This document shows positions 34,501 to 47,739 of a stretch of 64,000 nucleotides of DNA, in pieces; positions within the stretch are counted from its first letter, which is position 1; the number at the start of each line of letters is the position of its first letter. This DNA comes from Arenicola marina (Eukaryota; Annelida; Polychaeta; Arenicolidae). Made by a program: the position numbers and the translations under genes. The stretch lies in contig OZ025255.1 of NCBI GenBank assembly GCA_964019135.1, forward strand, positions 25,893,708 through 25,957,707, read 5' to 3'. The notes beneath the pieces are model-generated. The model did no database searches. It was not told where the DNA came from and saw only the letters and a list, made by a program, of their open reading frames with translations.

Positions 34501-35609
34501 TGTTGTCCTCATCGGGTTTTGCACGTTTCTGACGTCAAGAAGCCTTTCCGTTTGCGTCCCCTCTCATTCAATGTATTCTGGACGGCAGTTACCTGATGAC
34601 TTCGTTCTCAATTCGCCGGTAAGGTGTCCGATGTTGCAGTTGTGTAGGTTTGAAGACTATCAACAACGGAGATGATCCGCCTTCAGTGTCCGTCGTTTAC
34701 CGTCGCCCCTTGTAGCTTCAACACAGGTAACAGAATCCTGATTGCATGATGTTGGGGAAATCTTCTTCTTTGAAGATTCTGCTGCCGAGGCGGATCCAAG
34801 GGTTGGGAAGGGGGTGAGGGGGGTTAAGCAGATACAAGGGGACATTAAAGACTGCTAAAGTCGAAAAATAATGTCCACCCCCCGCCCTCGGATGTAACAA
34901 CAAATGGGTGGACACCCGCCGTCATTTTTTAGAGCCCCCCCCCCCCTCCCATTCCAGATTATTCAAAAACTAGATCCGCCACTGACAATGTCGTGAATGA
35001 TGCGAGCATAGTCTTGGACTCATTCCAAAAAATATTTCAAACCGTGACAATTATTTCACTTGATCAGATCACAAGCACCTGAAACACCAGCCCAGCACGG
35101 GGGGTCGATCTTATCTAGTACCTAATACAAGGAAACATACAATGGTAGGAAACGGCTTTTGATGTTTGGACGCTCAGATGCCGCGATTGGGTATATTTAC
35201 TTATCTTGTCACGCCTTCTCTACAATTTCAAAGTAACTGATTTCATCTCTGCAGCCACTTTTCATAGCCAAAACAACTTTAATTCGTGAACAATTCAATC
35301 TGTTTGCATCAAATGCACGCGCAACAAATCCGTGACTATGGCCATTATGAACCATCAGTCTACTCTCGCGTCTTCTCTCAACTCACTCGCTAGTTGGCGC
35401 TTCCGGGTGGGCACAGTGCACCTACGCTGGTCCCCCGGGTCTACGGTATTCGAAATTGACCGCCAAATCAGGACACTGAGTATATTAAAAAGCGATCTCG
35501 ACACATATAGTGACAGGTTAGAAAAAAAGGCACTGACTCGACCGGGAGGGGGTGGGGGGTCTCCTGCTCACATATATTGTATTTATTGGTCTAGTTATTA
35601 TCGGGGAGC
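34431..35609. other. Spacer between the two arms
   Basis: About 1.2 kb at the centre of symmetry, with no counterpart elsewhere in the window. It holds no recognisable gene. It contains a poly-C run near 34,937 and a G-rich run near 35,545. Confidence 0.6.
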
Positions 35610-36125
35610 CATAACCCAGGGCCATAGCCCACCCCCTAAGCCATAGTCCGCGCCCGGAGCCATAACCCGGGGCCTAGAGCAGTAGTCCAGCATACGGAGC
35701 CATAACTCGCATCCGCAGCCATATTCCCGTGCACGCGGGTTCTGTGGTATAATCGCCTCCTCCTTCCCTCAATTCCACCGTCTCTTCCTGGCCGCAACCC
35801 TCTATGCATTTCCTACCATCACCCACCCGAGTCCGGAGCCATAGCCCGCAGCCATAAACTGGCGACCGGAGCCTGGGGCGACAGTCCATGGCACGGAGAC
35901 ATAGTCCAGCGCAGGGAGCCATAGCCCGCGCTCGGAGCCGTAGTCTAACGCATTGAGCCATAGCCCTCGCTCGGAACCGTAGCCCGCGTTCATAGCCATA
36001 GCCTGGAGCCATAGCCCGGAGCCATAGCTCGGCGACCGAATCCATAACCCGGAGCCTGGAGCACTAGTCCAGCATACGGAGCCGTAAGGCGCGCCCGAGC
36101 CGTAGCCCGCGCCCTGAACTACAAG
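35595..36125. repeat. CCATAGCCCGCGC minisatellite, right arm
   Basis: Inverted partner of 33,815-34,500, with fewer units. It includes the same nonrepeat island at 35,740-35,830 that the left arm has at 34,230-34,310. Confidence 0.88.
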
Positions 36126-36894
36126 ACATGTTTCTAGAATAAACCGTAGTGACTTACATCTGTAAATTGTACCTGTGCCCTGCCGTGCCTAGCGTCATAT
36201 ATATAGGACGCCCACAATTTTCATGTTCAAACAAAGAAAAAGCTTTCAGATTGCAGACATGTCTTTGTCCTTCTTGATGATAATAAACGGCACAAAAATG
36301 TAAAATGTGCACCAAAATAAACTTGTTCCGGCAAGGGGTACAGGATTCTGGACGCGTGTATAGTCAGATAAGGTTTTGGGCTGGGACGACTCCTGTCGGT
36401 GGGATCGGTAAACAACATGTGATCAGCGTCGCAATCTGGACTGTGATACGCTCGTGTGTTCATACCAAGAGACAGATCTTGCTTTTTAGTCAGGATCAGA
36501 TCTGATTGCCTGGCATTGAGTGACGCCATGACACCTTATGCCTGAAGCTAGGGCCTACCTTGGAAATGTGTTGGTGATTCAGTTCGCTGCGCACAGAGCT
36601 CCAATAAAACGTTTTCCATTTTGATTGTGTTTTTTAACACTAAAATGTCATATGCAACTCGGCCAAAACCCATGATCATCCCCAAAACGTGCATTAAATT
36701 CCTTGAGAAGAGACAAATGGTGGCCCTTTGGCGCCTGATTTATGACCTCTCTCAGAGTATCATGAAAACGGTCTTTGTCTTCTGTGGTGGAATATAGCGT
36801 TGGAGGTGTTTGCATGTGAATTTAGGTTATTGCTAGATAAGGATGACGATGATCATCGTGACGTGTCATGAGGGCCCGGATGTAGCGTTTAGGA

Positions 36895-37410
36895 AGTTAA
36901 ACTGTCGTCGTACAACTCACGCTATAGGCGCATTCGAGTTTGGTGCGCGTGCATTCAATTGGCATGCCGAGCATATAGTGCTGGAAACCACACGGGACAT
37001 TCTGAAGAAAATTGCGGTTGAATGAAAGGTGATAGACTAGGTTGGTTCCAGTACACCTACGGGGCCCCAGACGTAAACGGTGCGCCCATTTCATTGGAAT
37101 AGGCATATCGCTTTAGTTAAGCTCGAAGGCTCCCTGTGGCTTATAGGTGGTACCGGGCGGGTTAAGGATCCTGGCAAAAAGAAATGCACCCTTTGCCGGT
37201 GTATGCTGGCTTTTGAATTCAGTGTGAGTGCAGTGAACCGGCAACGTGAAAGCGAAGTTGATTAATTGCCTGAATCTCATTTTTGTATAATTCCCCCAGC
37301 GATATAAGTAGAGGTGGTAATGTGGTGCAATTCTGTGCTGCTGCAGTCATATTATCACATGTTGATTTAGTCCATTGCATTATAATATAATTTTAATTAG
37401 GGAATGGAAG
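36895..37410. other. Right-arm-specific insertion, no gene
   Basis: About 0.5 kb breaks the match with 33,500-33,530 of the left arm. It has no recognisable coding or terminal-repeat features. Confidence 0.5.
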
Positions 37411-38779
37411 AGCATAGGTGGATGAGCGATTTGGTTCTGTGTGCTGAGGGAGAGTACAGGAGAGTACAGTATGTTGTCAACAGTTTTGACTGGCTATACA
37501 GTAGATTTAACAACATGGCCCTATTTCTTTGTTTAAATTATGGTAGTTCGGTAGGGCGAGGTCAGCCATCTTTGCTCTTTTGCTCCCGAAGGTGGTTGTT
37601 GTTGGCTAATAGGACATTTCAGTTCTCGCGGGTTCGGGTTCTGCTTCCGGCCTAGTAGTTTGCATGGAGACAAACGACCACGTGCTTTTTGTTCAGTGCG
37701 CAGTCTGACTCGCCCTTTGCCTAACAATGAATACCACGGGCAGAAGGCTGTCATACCAAGCTCCCCGCACGGTGACGCTACGCAAGCTCCGCTTTTACCG
37801 CTGCTGTCGGCCGGGGGCCAATTTTAAGACCCTTGAAAAACGGTCAGATCAGCTTCTTACATTATAATTTTCAAGAATGAAAGCTAAAAATAACGAGCTT
37901 TCACATAATACATATTATAATAATAATGAGTTTATTGTGCAATGTAGGTTCACAGCCTCAAAGTTCTGCTTCTGGTCTGTGACTTCAGGTAGGTATTTTT
38001 TTCGTGACGCTTGATACAAAGGGCAAAAACAGATTAGGCGTATCTCATCTTCTATAACACTTTTACCATTATTTTTACAATACATACACAATCTTTCTTC
38101 CCTTGGGATTCCTAAATGTCTGCCTTTCTCTATGTTTAGTGGGTGTGTGGAACATCGAAATTGGGCCAGAAGTTTTCGAAGATAGCTTTCCTTAATAGCA
38201 AATATATACGGTTCTGTTGTCAAGGTTCTTTTATACTTTATATATGTGTCAAGTCGGTTATTTTCTTCTAGGCAGTTGAGCCAATTTGTATGTGCTCTGT
38301 ACATCAATTCACCCTTGATTGTTTTTAAAAATAGATCCTCATCTCCTATATGCTGATGCGTCCAGGCTTCTTCAAATCCGAGCTCTAAAAATATTATTTC
38401 ACTTCAGTGGCCCATGTGCGCCTCCACCTATAATCTAATTCAAATAGCATAGTATATGTTTCTCTCGGGGGGATGGGGGGGGGGGGGGGACTGGTCCTCA
38501 TTCCTGACGAGCTTCATCCAGAACTTTAGCATCTTCATAACACACATTATTTGGACTGGGTACGTTCCAACTTCTCCCATAACAGCTGCATTTGATGTCG
38601 ATGCAGGTAGTTTTAATATCCATTTGCAATATTTCACTTGGACACTCTCTATAGCGTCCTTCACCCTATCTCCCTAAATCTCTGCTCCATAGGTTAGAAT
38701 CGGCAATACCATTTTATCAAATAATTCGAATTGGAGAATAGGATTAAGACCACAAAGGCCACACCCAACCAATCAATTT

Positions 38780-39868
38780 CAATGGAACTCAACTCCGCTA
38801 ATGCGACCACCAAAGTTTCGGCGATTTTTTTCGAAACAAAGAGTAACAGCTTACGATGCGGTCGCAGGCTCTGTCTTTGTTGTTAGTGACATTTTTATTT
38901 TACGGCCTAAAAGATGCGGATTAACCTCTTCTCGACTAATGTACAGTATTGAAGGTTCTGTATGTGTGAACATTGATGCGTACAAAGGCATCATCGTAAC
39001 ACACATCGTTATTTGATCTGTTATATCAGAGACACCGCCGTGGGCTTTGTTAGTAACATGTTTATTTTACAGATTTAACACTGATTGCGTTCAACAGGCA
39101 TAGTAATAGCAATCAACTGCTTGTAAACTGGCCAAGCCTTTCGGGTTCAGTGATTTATACCTGGCTTGATTCTAATAGATTCTGAAGGTGTCAACAGTTC
39201 AATAACAGAAAATGTGTATAAAAGAATGTAAAATTTTGAAGGTTCTCATATATGCTGTGTGTTGCTTAGTGTTCTTATCGCTACCATGGCTGGTAATCCT
39301 CGTAAACGACCGCGAGTTATCACTGGCAGAAAAGGTATCCCTGGTGGAAATGTCGTCAGACAAAAGTCAGCGACAGCTCGCGGAGTTGTTTTCAATTGGA
39401 AAAACACAGGTGCAACATATCATCAAGAGAAAGGAATATGTCGAGGCGTTTGAATCAAGTGCATCAAACGATAGGAAACGAATGAAAATAGGATCGAATT
39501 TCGATGCTATAGACAACGCCATGTGGGAATGGTTTCAAAAGGCGCGAGCTATGAACTTCTCGATATCATGACCTATGATACAGGAGAAATTACGAGACTT
39601 TGCCATCAAACTCGGCTACGACAATTTCAAAGCTCCGAGACTACAATTGTTTTCGTACTACATCACCGATATCCAGCCCCCCCCCCCCCACCCACCCTCA
39701 CGGCATCTCACCACTTATTGTTGGCGCGAGATAATCCCACAATCCTCTAATCCTATCGATAATAACACTAACTGTTGGTATTGGGCAAGTTTCGCTAATG
39801 AGACCACCCCGCTATTGAGACCACTTTTGCTAAGTCCCGTAGGGGGTCTTAATAGCGGGGTTCCACTG
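38780..39868 (+). mobile_element. pogo/Tigger-type DNA transposon, internally deleted
   Basis: The right end reads GGGGTTCCACTG followed by TATA; inverted this is CAGTGGAACCCCGCTATTAA, a Tigger-like terminal repeat. A diverged left end (CAATGGAACTCAACTCCGCT) starts at 38,780. About 1.1 kb lies between them, too short for a full transposase. It is inserted into the LINE and duplicates TA on the right. Confidence 0.75.
39286..39690 (+). pseudogene. Tigger-type transposase N-terminal fragment
   Basis: ATG at 39,286 begins MAGNPRKRPR; after a one-base shift the frame continues LSLAEKVSLVEMSSDKSQRQ and LAELFSIGKTQVQHIIKRK, a pipsqueak-type helix-turn-helix. DAIDNAMWEWFQKARAMNFS and, past a stop at about 39,569, EKLRDFAIKLGYDNFKA follow, which is the CENP-B-type second helix-turn-helix. 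A poly-C tract follows and the DDE catalytic domain is absent. It is a relic. Confidence 0.8.
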
Positions 39869-42019
39869 TATATGGCTTATCTGAATCCCAGGGAAATTAT
39901 TCGATTTGCAACATTCTATGAATTTGTTCAGGCAAAAGTTAAAAAGAAAGGGGCTAAGTTGGCACCCCTGTCTGGTTCCTGTATTGCATTCAAACAAATC
40001 AGTTAGCCCCTCTGGTGTTATTACACGTGACCTAAGTTGGCCATACATTGATTGCAAGACCTCTAGTAGTCTGCCATGGACACCTTCTGTGAGCAGTCTA
40101 TACCAAATGAACTGATGCAGAATAGAGTTAAATGCTTTCTCTAAACAAAAATGCAATAGAATCTTCCTCTTGCCTTACTAATATATTTCTGTACCATACC
40201 TTGTAATACAAACATGTGGTCTATGGTTGATTTTCCTTCTATGAATCCGGCTTGTTCCTTATACTGCTTATTATTTAAATCTGCCCATGCCACTAGTCTA
40301 TTGTTAATTGCCTTTGTAAACACCTTGTTAGTAGCTGATAAGAGGGATATTCCCCTGTAGTTATTTGGATCTGATCGGTCACCTTTCTTAGGCACTAAAA
40401 GGGCGTCTGTCTATGGTTTCGGGAAATGACCGGAACTCATAATTTGATTGGCAAGGTCAGTAAGTATTGGTACTGAAACAGCACAGCTATTATTCATGGT
40501 TTCCGTTAGGACACCATCTGGCCCTGGTGATTTCTTACTTGGCAGGCTATGAATTACATGATATATTTCTTCAGTGGTGAAGTCTGAATTCAGTTCTTCA
40601 GGTATACCCTCTATACACAAGTGGCATTTAGTGCTTACATGAGTACTAAGCAATTCCTTTACCATCACGTTTGTCTCAGGTGTCGTCCTATTCGCTCTGT
40701 TTGATAGGGTTGCCTATTCAACTCTTTTGGAAATATACTACCTTGCTGTGCTGTGACACCAGCACCCTTTTTGATCTGCCTGCATGTATAAGCCCTCCAG
40801 CAGCTTTCTGTAGTGACCATAGCTTGTTTTACTGTCTCTGTTTCTTCATCTTTCCACCGCTGTTTCTTTTTGCTAATACCTAACGCATATTCTCTTATAG
40901 CTCTTATGTCGTTCTGTAAGTCCCTACTGTTTCTAGTTTTTCTATATTTATTTAAGTACATTAGCTTTGTTCTTTACATATTGTACCACTTTGAAAAGTT
41001 ATAATTGAGAGTGAACTCTTTCTTTTCATCATCTGATACCCTGTGTTGTTAGGCTTAGGCTGGGTCCCCGGCACTAATTTGTAGAAATGCGCGGCGCTTT
41101 TTCCTTATCAACTTGGGCAGCGCCACCCTGGCGAGCGAGTGTAAAAATGACGATGATGTATATATTATAATGTGCTCCATATGTTTACAACATTTCAAAT
41201 ATTATCGAACATTACAGTTTAATAGGCTACGATAAGCATCAACTTTCAACTTTCCGTGATGACAAAAATATTCATGACATTTGCAAATTCACATCTTTTG
41301 TTTGAATAATGCTCTTATGCAGTCCGTTAACTTTTTCATTTCTTTGATTTGGTTGAACTTTACAACTGCGTATTTGTACTCTTGCTTATTCATATTTACA
41401 CACTTTGCAATGTTTTATTGGTATATCCACTTGACTGTTTACTTGCGAGAAACTCTATTTCAATATTATCAACAACAAAAAATTGACAAATTGAAAAAGA
41501 ATTAATCACAGATAGAGAACATCTGTGTCATATATATTTATTTCTCTTAAGCTTAGATCTATATCTATTTGTAATATATCCCAGACATAAATGTAGGTAC
41601 AAATGACAAATATATTTGCTAAATACATAGGACATGATTGAGGATTTATATAGACTAATAACACAATATCCAAGTTAATACTATACATTATTTAATTTGT
41701 ATAAGTGTTGTTCTTATTCAAAGCTTTATTTAAGTAAAGATAACTAAGTTGACAGTTTTCTGATTCGTCAAGCAGGGAGAGAGTGAGGTGCGCTTTAGAA
41801 AATTAAGGTCGCATATAACGTCGTTGTCACCAAAATGTAATCTCGTGAGGTATCGCACAGATAAAACGAGTCTCACTTGCATGCAAGACTAAAAAATCCA
41901 ACTTGCTTATGCTTAACCAGCTTATTTGATGTACTCTTCGATATTACATAAGTTGTTGTAAGTGCGATTTCCACGTGTACAATCAACAGTTAGCACATTA
42001 TTGTGCGATAATCACAATA

Positions 42020-42253
42020 TTAATTCGAGTTTGTTGTACCATACATGGTATTGGACGGGCCTTCTTTATCGTTTTCTCCTGGATCACGGCGCGAGGGCAG
42101 TTCTTCCGCCTCTACCAGTTCCTGCATGTCCTCGTCTGTATGATTGCCATGCAGTCCATTGTTGGGTTCAACATACTTGTAAAAGTGTGACATCACCGCA
42201 AAGACTACAGTCACCAGGGCCATGATTGAGGCGAAGAAGAAGAACTCGGCAGC
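42020..42253 (-). CDS. SLC15 right copy, last exon
   Basis: Open from CCAAAG| to TAA: AAEFFFFASIMALVTVVFAV, MSHFYKYVEPNNG, acidic tail, NSN. It differs from the left at a few residues (for example TDEDMQ for TEDDMQ). Confidence 0.88.
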   Translation of the reverse strand, partial: AAEFFFFASIMALVTVVFAVMSHFYKYVEPNNGLHGNHTDEDMQELVEAEELPSRRDPGENDKEGPSNTMYGTTNSN

Positions 42254-42904
42254 CTTTGGGGGAGAAATGGGGATTAGCATTATTAGTATCATAGGGCATG
42301 AAATAACCAACATATATCATCCCCATTTAATATTTTATAAAATGAAAGATGTAGGGCATTTATAAAACATAATGAGCTCGCCTTTCCCCTCCGCGACGGG
42401 GATTCATGCATTGCTTTTAACAAAGTTATTTTGACATTAACTGTTTTAGGCGGGCAAGCCGGTAGTCATATTATTAGCATTTACCATTACACTGGCGGAT
42501 GGCCTATTAACCATCGGCCATTCCTACCAGTTGATGGTCGTCTTAACGAGTACATTTCTGTTCGAGCTGATCGCGAACATAGCCGAAACTGCCCTGTGGC
42601 CCGTTAAATTGTAATATCGCTGCTATAAAGTCATAAGGTGAGGGGTCTGGAAGGGGGGGGGGGGGGTGGGGGGTCCAGTCTTCAGTGACGATTTTTCCAA
42701 ATCCTTCGACGTTCCTTTTCGCTTTTTGGCTATGTCCAGTGTTTTTTTTTCAAAAAATCTGTGTCCATGTCGCTTTTTTAGATCCTCATGAATTTGGCGG
42801 GTCGAGGTCGAATGTTGATTTTTCAAATATGCTTGTATAGCGTGTCCCCATTTATTTATTCCAGACCTCTAACGCAAAACAATGAAGCAAGACATCAAAC
42901 AAAA

Positions 42905-43085
42905 GTGTCCCTTCCCTTCACATCGCCAGACAACCATCTGGCCATCAGTTCACCACACGGGACTCCCTTCCCATCGCTAGACAACCCACCAGCCACTAGT
43001 TCACACGATGGGACTATCTTCAGATCGCCAGACAACCATCTGGCCATCAGTTCACCACACGGGACTCCCTTCCCAACTCCCAATA
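42905..43085. repeat. 102-bp minisatellite, right arm, under two copies
   Basis: Partner of 28,790-29,275, with the array nearly collapsed to the founding unit. Confidence 0.85.
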
Positions 43086-44563
43086 TAGATAAAGCGGTCG
43101 GCCTTGATCTGTTACCAGGTTATAGTATTAACTGGGATTCGCAAGTTCAGCATAGAGGGCTCCCAAGTTCAGCATAGAGGGATCTCAAGTTCATCATATA
43201 AGGATCTCAAATTAGTTCAGAAGATATTTTTAAGCGGCGTACGACAAATCAAGGCCACAATTCATGAAGGTTATTCATCGATAAAAAACTGTTTGGCAAA
43301 CCGCACGCATTCGTGGATCAAATGAGTGTTCGTTGATATGCATCCAATCGGCATCGCTTGGCGAAGCCACAAATAGTGAGGGGCTCGGACGCGAATGTTA
43401 TAATATGGCATAACCACTTGCGTTTGATATTCTTAAACATATTAATTAATGTCGATACCATACGTTCCCTCACCTGAGTCGGCATCCATTGGCCGCCAGT
43501 TACAATGGCGTCAAATGTGTTGCCTACGGCAATCAGCAGACACCAATAAGCTTGCAGCAAGGACTTCATACCTCCCGGGGCCTATAACAACAAAAATATT
43601 ATGTATAGCAACCGTAACAGTAGCAACCAGCTTGTATCTGAGACGTTTGAAGGCCTTAACAAATGCCTATATGTATATAAGTTATGTCCTCCATCCGCTG
43701 GACTCAAATACATAAATAACACAGTAATAACGGTAACACTAATAACAGTAAAACGTTGATGAATATTAACAGACGATTAAATATTTAGAATGTCATTTGG
43801 CTGTCGTCATTAGTAATAGGGTAGACGCGGCTCAAAGGACAGAGCCTGCCATGCCCTGCCACTTATTGTGGTGAACAAGTCTAAATCATCCGAGTATTTG
43901 TCTAGATGTGGTCTATGGCTTAAAATTAAAGGGGTTTTCACTTAAACTAAATATGTAGGAACAAAATTGGACACTACATTCGTTCGTTATTTCAGTCCAG
44001 AACATCTCTCTATCCGCCTGGTAACAGAGATACATATTCGTTTTTGGCAATATTCACAAGATGCATATATATGTAAATACGTACATACAGGTTAGAGCCA
44101 TATACGCCGTTAAAGTAATTATATTTTTCCTGAACAAGTTGTTGCGAGAGCTTTGTGAAGATTAATATATAACATATATGTTTCCACTCTCGCTTTGAGA
44201 TATGCTCAAACACTACTTCGCTAAGACACTAGTTAAGTCTTTAACAATAATTGTATTTTGGTTATTTTTGCGTCCAGAAAAAAAAGCTCAAAAGAGACGA
44301 CATTTCTATCTACAGGAACTACATAACTTGTTGACACCCATCGTGCATTCTAAACTAAGATCGTTCACCGTGCCTCGCGTGATAGTTGCGCTAGAATTTT
44401 CAGGAAAGTTGCCTATATAATATTACTATAACGAAGAACCTGGGTGTAGGTTAAGTCCTGAGATACTGACCTAGGTGTTGGTTAAAGCCTGCGAGACTCA
44501 CCTGCGTGTGGCCTAAGGCCTGTGATACTGATTGAGCTGAAGGTTACGGCATGTGATACTGAC

Positions 44564-44670
44564 CTGTGTGTAGGTTAAGGTTGCCCCGGATATGTAGACA
44601 GTGACTTCAGCTATTACTAGCAGAATATACCCAGATTGGGTGGTATCAACATATACATGGCACTCTCCAT
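44564..44670 (-). CDS. SLC15 right copy, helix 10 exon with 25-nt deletion
   Basis: The exon is 107 nt against 132 nt on the left. It reads MESAMYMLIPPN and then jumps to the GTATATTCTGC block, so the frame hits a stop after six more codons. The segment lost contains IPQ and leads into the helix carrying the conserved Glu. Splice borders are normal. Confidence 0.85.
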
Positions 44671-45199
44671 CTGCAAAGACCAATCAATACAATATTTGAT
44701 GACTACCACGCTACCGATCCAAATAGTGCTCTAGTCGGAGAACAGCGGATTCTATCAGCACCATCGACCACACGGGCCAAAAATCAAGGTAGGGGACAAT
44801 GTTTTGATGAAATTTGATTATTAAATGGTTTCCATTTGTGCGCAAATGTGGTGCATAAACTGCCACAAGACTGTAGTGTCATAACATATTAGTTGCCACC
44901 TGATTAGGCAAACAGACGGGCCCTGTCAGATTTTTGCCCGTCCTACAGTCATTCTAACCGAAGCTTTATTAAAGCTGAATGGTTTCAAAGTACCTGATGC
45001 GATCCTGGGTAATTCGGTCTTATGTTGATTGTGTACACGCCACCTCCCTCCACAACCACGCCATTGGCGAGCAACATACCAGTAGCACCCCCTGGTGGGA
45101 GGTATATATCGTACCTGTTGAAAAAACGGTGAGGTAATTCATACGCTTAAGTCGTATAAAATTGATCGAGGCAAGCAGGGTGAGTAAGAACGTTTCCGT

Positions 45200-45560
45200 G
45201 GAAAAGGTCTACTGTCAAATTCGAGATCCGTCAGAAGGATACACTGTTAAAGACGAGATTTGTTAGTCAAGAAAGGAAGACTTTCAAAGTAGAAATCCGT
45301 CGGAAAGATAAACTGTTACAGTTGAGATCCGTTGGAAAGATGCATCGATAACGTCGACATCCATATGAAAGGTACACTTTTTAAGTCCGCCACCACGATA
45401 TGTCTGCTAAAGTTGAGATCCGTCTCAAAGATACAGTTTCTGCTGAAGTCGCGATCCGTCCGAAAGATCCACTGTTAACGTTGGGATCCGTTTAAAAGAT
45501 GCCCTGTTCAATTCGAGATGCGTCACAAAGATACACTCTTAAAGTCGAGATTCATATAAA
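45200..45560. repeat. Degenerate tandem repeat, right arm
   Basis: Partner of 26,205-26,580, units around CTGTTAAAGTCGAGATCCGT. Confidence 0.7.
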
Positions 45561-46473
45561 GCATGCACTGTTAAACTCAAGATTGCCAAAATGCGAACCC
45601 GCCCGTGCCAAATTGCTGGGATATATGTTGTAAATATATGAAAATAGATGTTGACCTGGCTATTTTATTTTGAGAAAGATAAGAAACACTTAGCTGCGGG
45701 GAAAAAGCAGGCTGGGAAGCTATAAAACATCAGCCTGTACAGATCGTATTGTCATCAGATATAGTGATCACCTATAGTGATAAAGACTGCATATCCTTTT
45801 GGGCATATAAACATTGCAACATACCAGCTATAGATAAACAATCACTGTACATAGAACGTTCGCGGGTACTTACATGCCCGGCGGGAGCTCGGTGAACTGT
45901 GATTGCTCGAAAGGGGTGATGGCGTAGATATGTCGTCTGGACACGCACTGAGATTGGTTAATGGCGGCGGTGACGTCGGTATAGCGACTGTCGTGCTTGC
46001 ATATGGACAGGTTGAACGTTTCCCTCTGTTGCTCCAGGCCTTCAGCTGTCAGCAGCAAACTGACATAGACAATGTTTATTCACGTTATTTTATTGTGTGA
46101 AGCGTGCAGCGTCATTTGCTTCATATGAAATATCTTTCCGAACATCGTCAATCTTTGCATAATGTATTCTAATTTGACTTGAAGTCTCGCTTCATATTAC
46201 TCCACCATCATCCTGGTGCATGACACTGGCTGGATCTTGACCATGTGACTTTGTCACGACTAAACCCTGTTTTATGTCGCCAAATCTTACAGAAATCAGA
46301 CATCTTGTCACGGACTCGGCTGTCGTTATATTGGGGACAAGGGAACGAAACCTGTGGATTGTGGAAGCTCAGAATAGCGATGTCACTTACCCGACGGAGG
46401 CACCGCCGTGCTCGGGTGGTGCCGTAGGATAGTGGAACTAAGTACCAAAAGAATTAAGATCAATAACAGATTA

Positions 46474-47255
46474 ATATATTCTCTCCCAGTTGCTTGTACA
46501 TTTACGAATCATATAAAGCAGATGAAGCGTGCGTGCAACGAAACTTATAAAACATTAGTTAAATCACTGATATACGGGCGGAATAATGAGCGTAAATGGT
46601 CAGATATTTTAGGTGTGCAAATAGAAAGGGATACATGGAAAACATTATATAAATTACCGGTGAACGCCACTACGGATGAGAGAATGAGAAGTTTTCAGTT
46701 CATGATTTTACACAGAACAACCGTAACGAATAGGTTCTTATACATGAGTAAAATAGTCAACTCTGATATGTGTGGCTTTTGCGGTAACGAGTGTGAAACG
46801 ATAGAACATATATTTTATAATTGTCAACCAGTGAAGTCATTATGGTCAGAATTCATGGCTTTGTTTAGAAATGTCACTGAAGAAGACATTGGCACATTCA
46901 TTTCGGCTCAGACTGTGATGTTAGGAGTGACAACCTCGCCTTTTTCTCGCATGCTTAACCATATAATTATCATTGGAAAAATATATATCTATCAGTGTAA
47001 ATGGGCTCATTGTAACCCCTAGTCTTTGTGGCTTGATAAATTGTATTCAATATTATTACGATATAGAAAAAATTGGAATAACAGAACAATATCGTAGCGA
47101 GACAATATTTCTAAGAAAATGGAAACCGGTCATCCCTCTTTTGGCATGATCCCTCTCCTGCACAGTTGTATATTCTTAACAATATAACATATATTATGTC
47201 TGTCTGATGTCACAACTTGTACGATTATGGAAAAAAAAAAAAAAAAAAAAAAAAA
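46474..47255 (+). mobile_element. Poly-A-tailed LINE 3' fragment, right arm only
   Basis: The frame to 47,022 ends with a zinc-binding RT tail: CGFCGNECETIEHIFYNCQP and VKSLWSEF, as in L1/Tx1-like and other LINEs with a zf-RVT domain. A 200-bp 3' region and 25 consecutive A (47,231-47,255) follow, the mark of target-primed insertion. The left arm has about 60-80 bp of unrelated intron between the matching flanks (near 25,340-25,405) that is gone here, suggesting insertion with target deletion. Confidence 0.8.
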
Positions 47256-47739
47256 CCCTGTGGTGATTGATTTTAGTGTAATTACTAATAATTCTTCCAT
47301 GTTTGATTTCCTTTCTGCGAGCTATCCAAAAATCAGAGCGTCCCATCCGAGCTAGACGGGGGGTGGTGGGGGGGGGGGTGGTCTTCACCAACGGAGAAAA
47401 GGGGCCAGAAACGTACAAGTGGCGTTGAAAATGGGCGTTCACTCACAACGCAGGAATCCGGAACGCCTGGACACTCAACCCTTGGCTGATCTGTGTGGCA
47501 ATTGTTAAGGCTTATTTATGCAATGCCTGTTAGATATGCCTGTTCGCCGCGTAGGGTTACTATATAACCTCAAGGAGATCGATTTTTATTTTGTAATTAC
47601 CTATTGACCGGTTCGTTTACAGCGGGGTTTGAAGCCTTAAGACTTGTTACCATGCTTTCAAGTATCGTCGTGGACATGATTCGTTGGAGTTTGAGTCAAT
47701 ATAAAGATCGATTAACGTGCAAATCAACCTGAATAGAAA

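Larger units (their letters stand above)
37917..40974 (-). mobile_element. LINE of the 1.4-5.5 kb family, inserted in a MITE copy and itself interrupted
   Basis: Minus-strand LINE pieces in order: linker at 40,961-40,665, RT with SKKSPGPDGVLTE and a GISLLSATNK block, TGTRQGCQLSPFLF near 39,990, a YGAE-region piece near 38,690-38,640, and a C-terminal Cys module (RLCMYC, then EDE) near 38,060. It ends in ATT triplets at 37,917-37,930. An 8-bp match TACATATT flanks it at 37,909-37,916 and 40,975-40,982, a likely target duplication. It splits a copy of the 20.4-kb MITE-like repeat. Part of the RT, including the YADD region, is missing where the Tigger element sits. Confidence 0.85.

Noticed and set aside
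33711..34675. Plus-strand frames of 121-182 residues rich in Trp, Arg and Leu
   Set aside because: Produced by the CTATGGCTCCGG minisatellite; three frames are open at once.
35332..35646. 104-residue plus-strand frame in the spacer
   Set aside because: No recognisable motif, and it runs into a G-rich tract and the minisatellite.
46408..46473. N-terminal 22 residues of the 204-residue frame that ends at 47,022
   Set aside because: These bases belong to the SLC15 intron shared with the left arm; only the part after 46,474 is LINE sequence.
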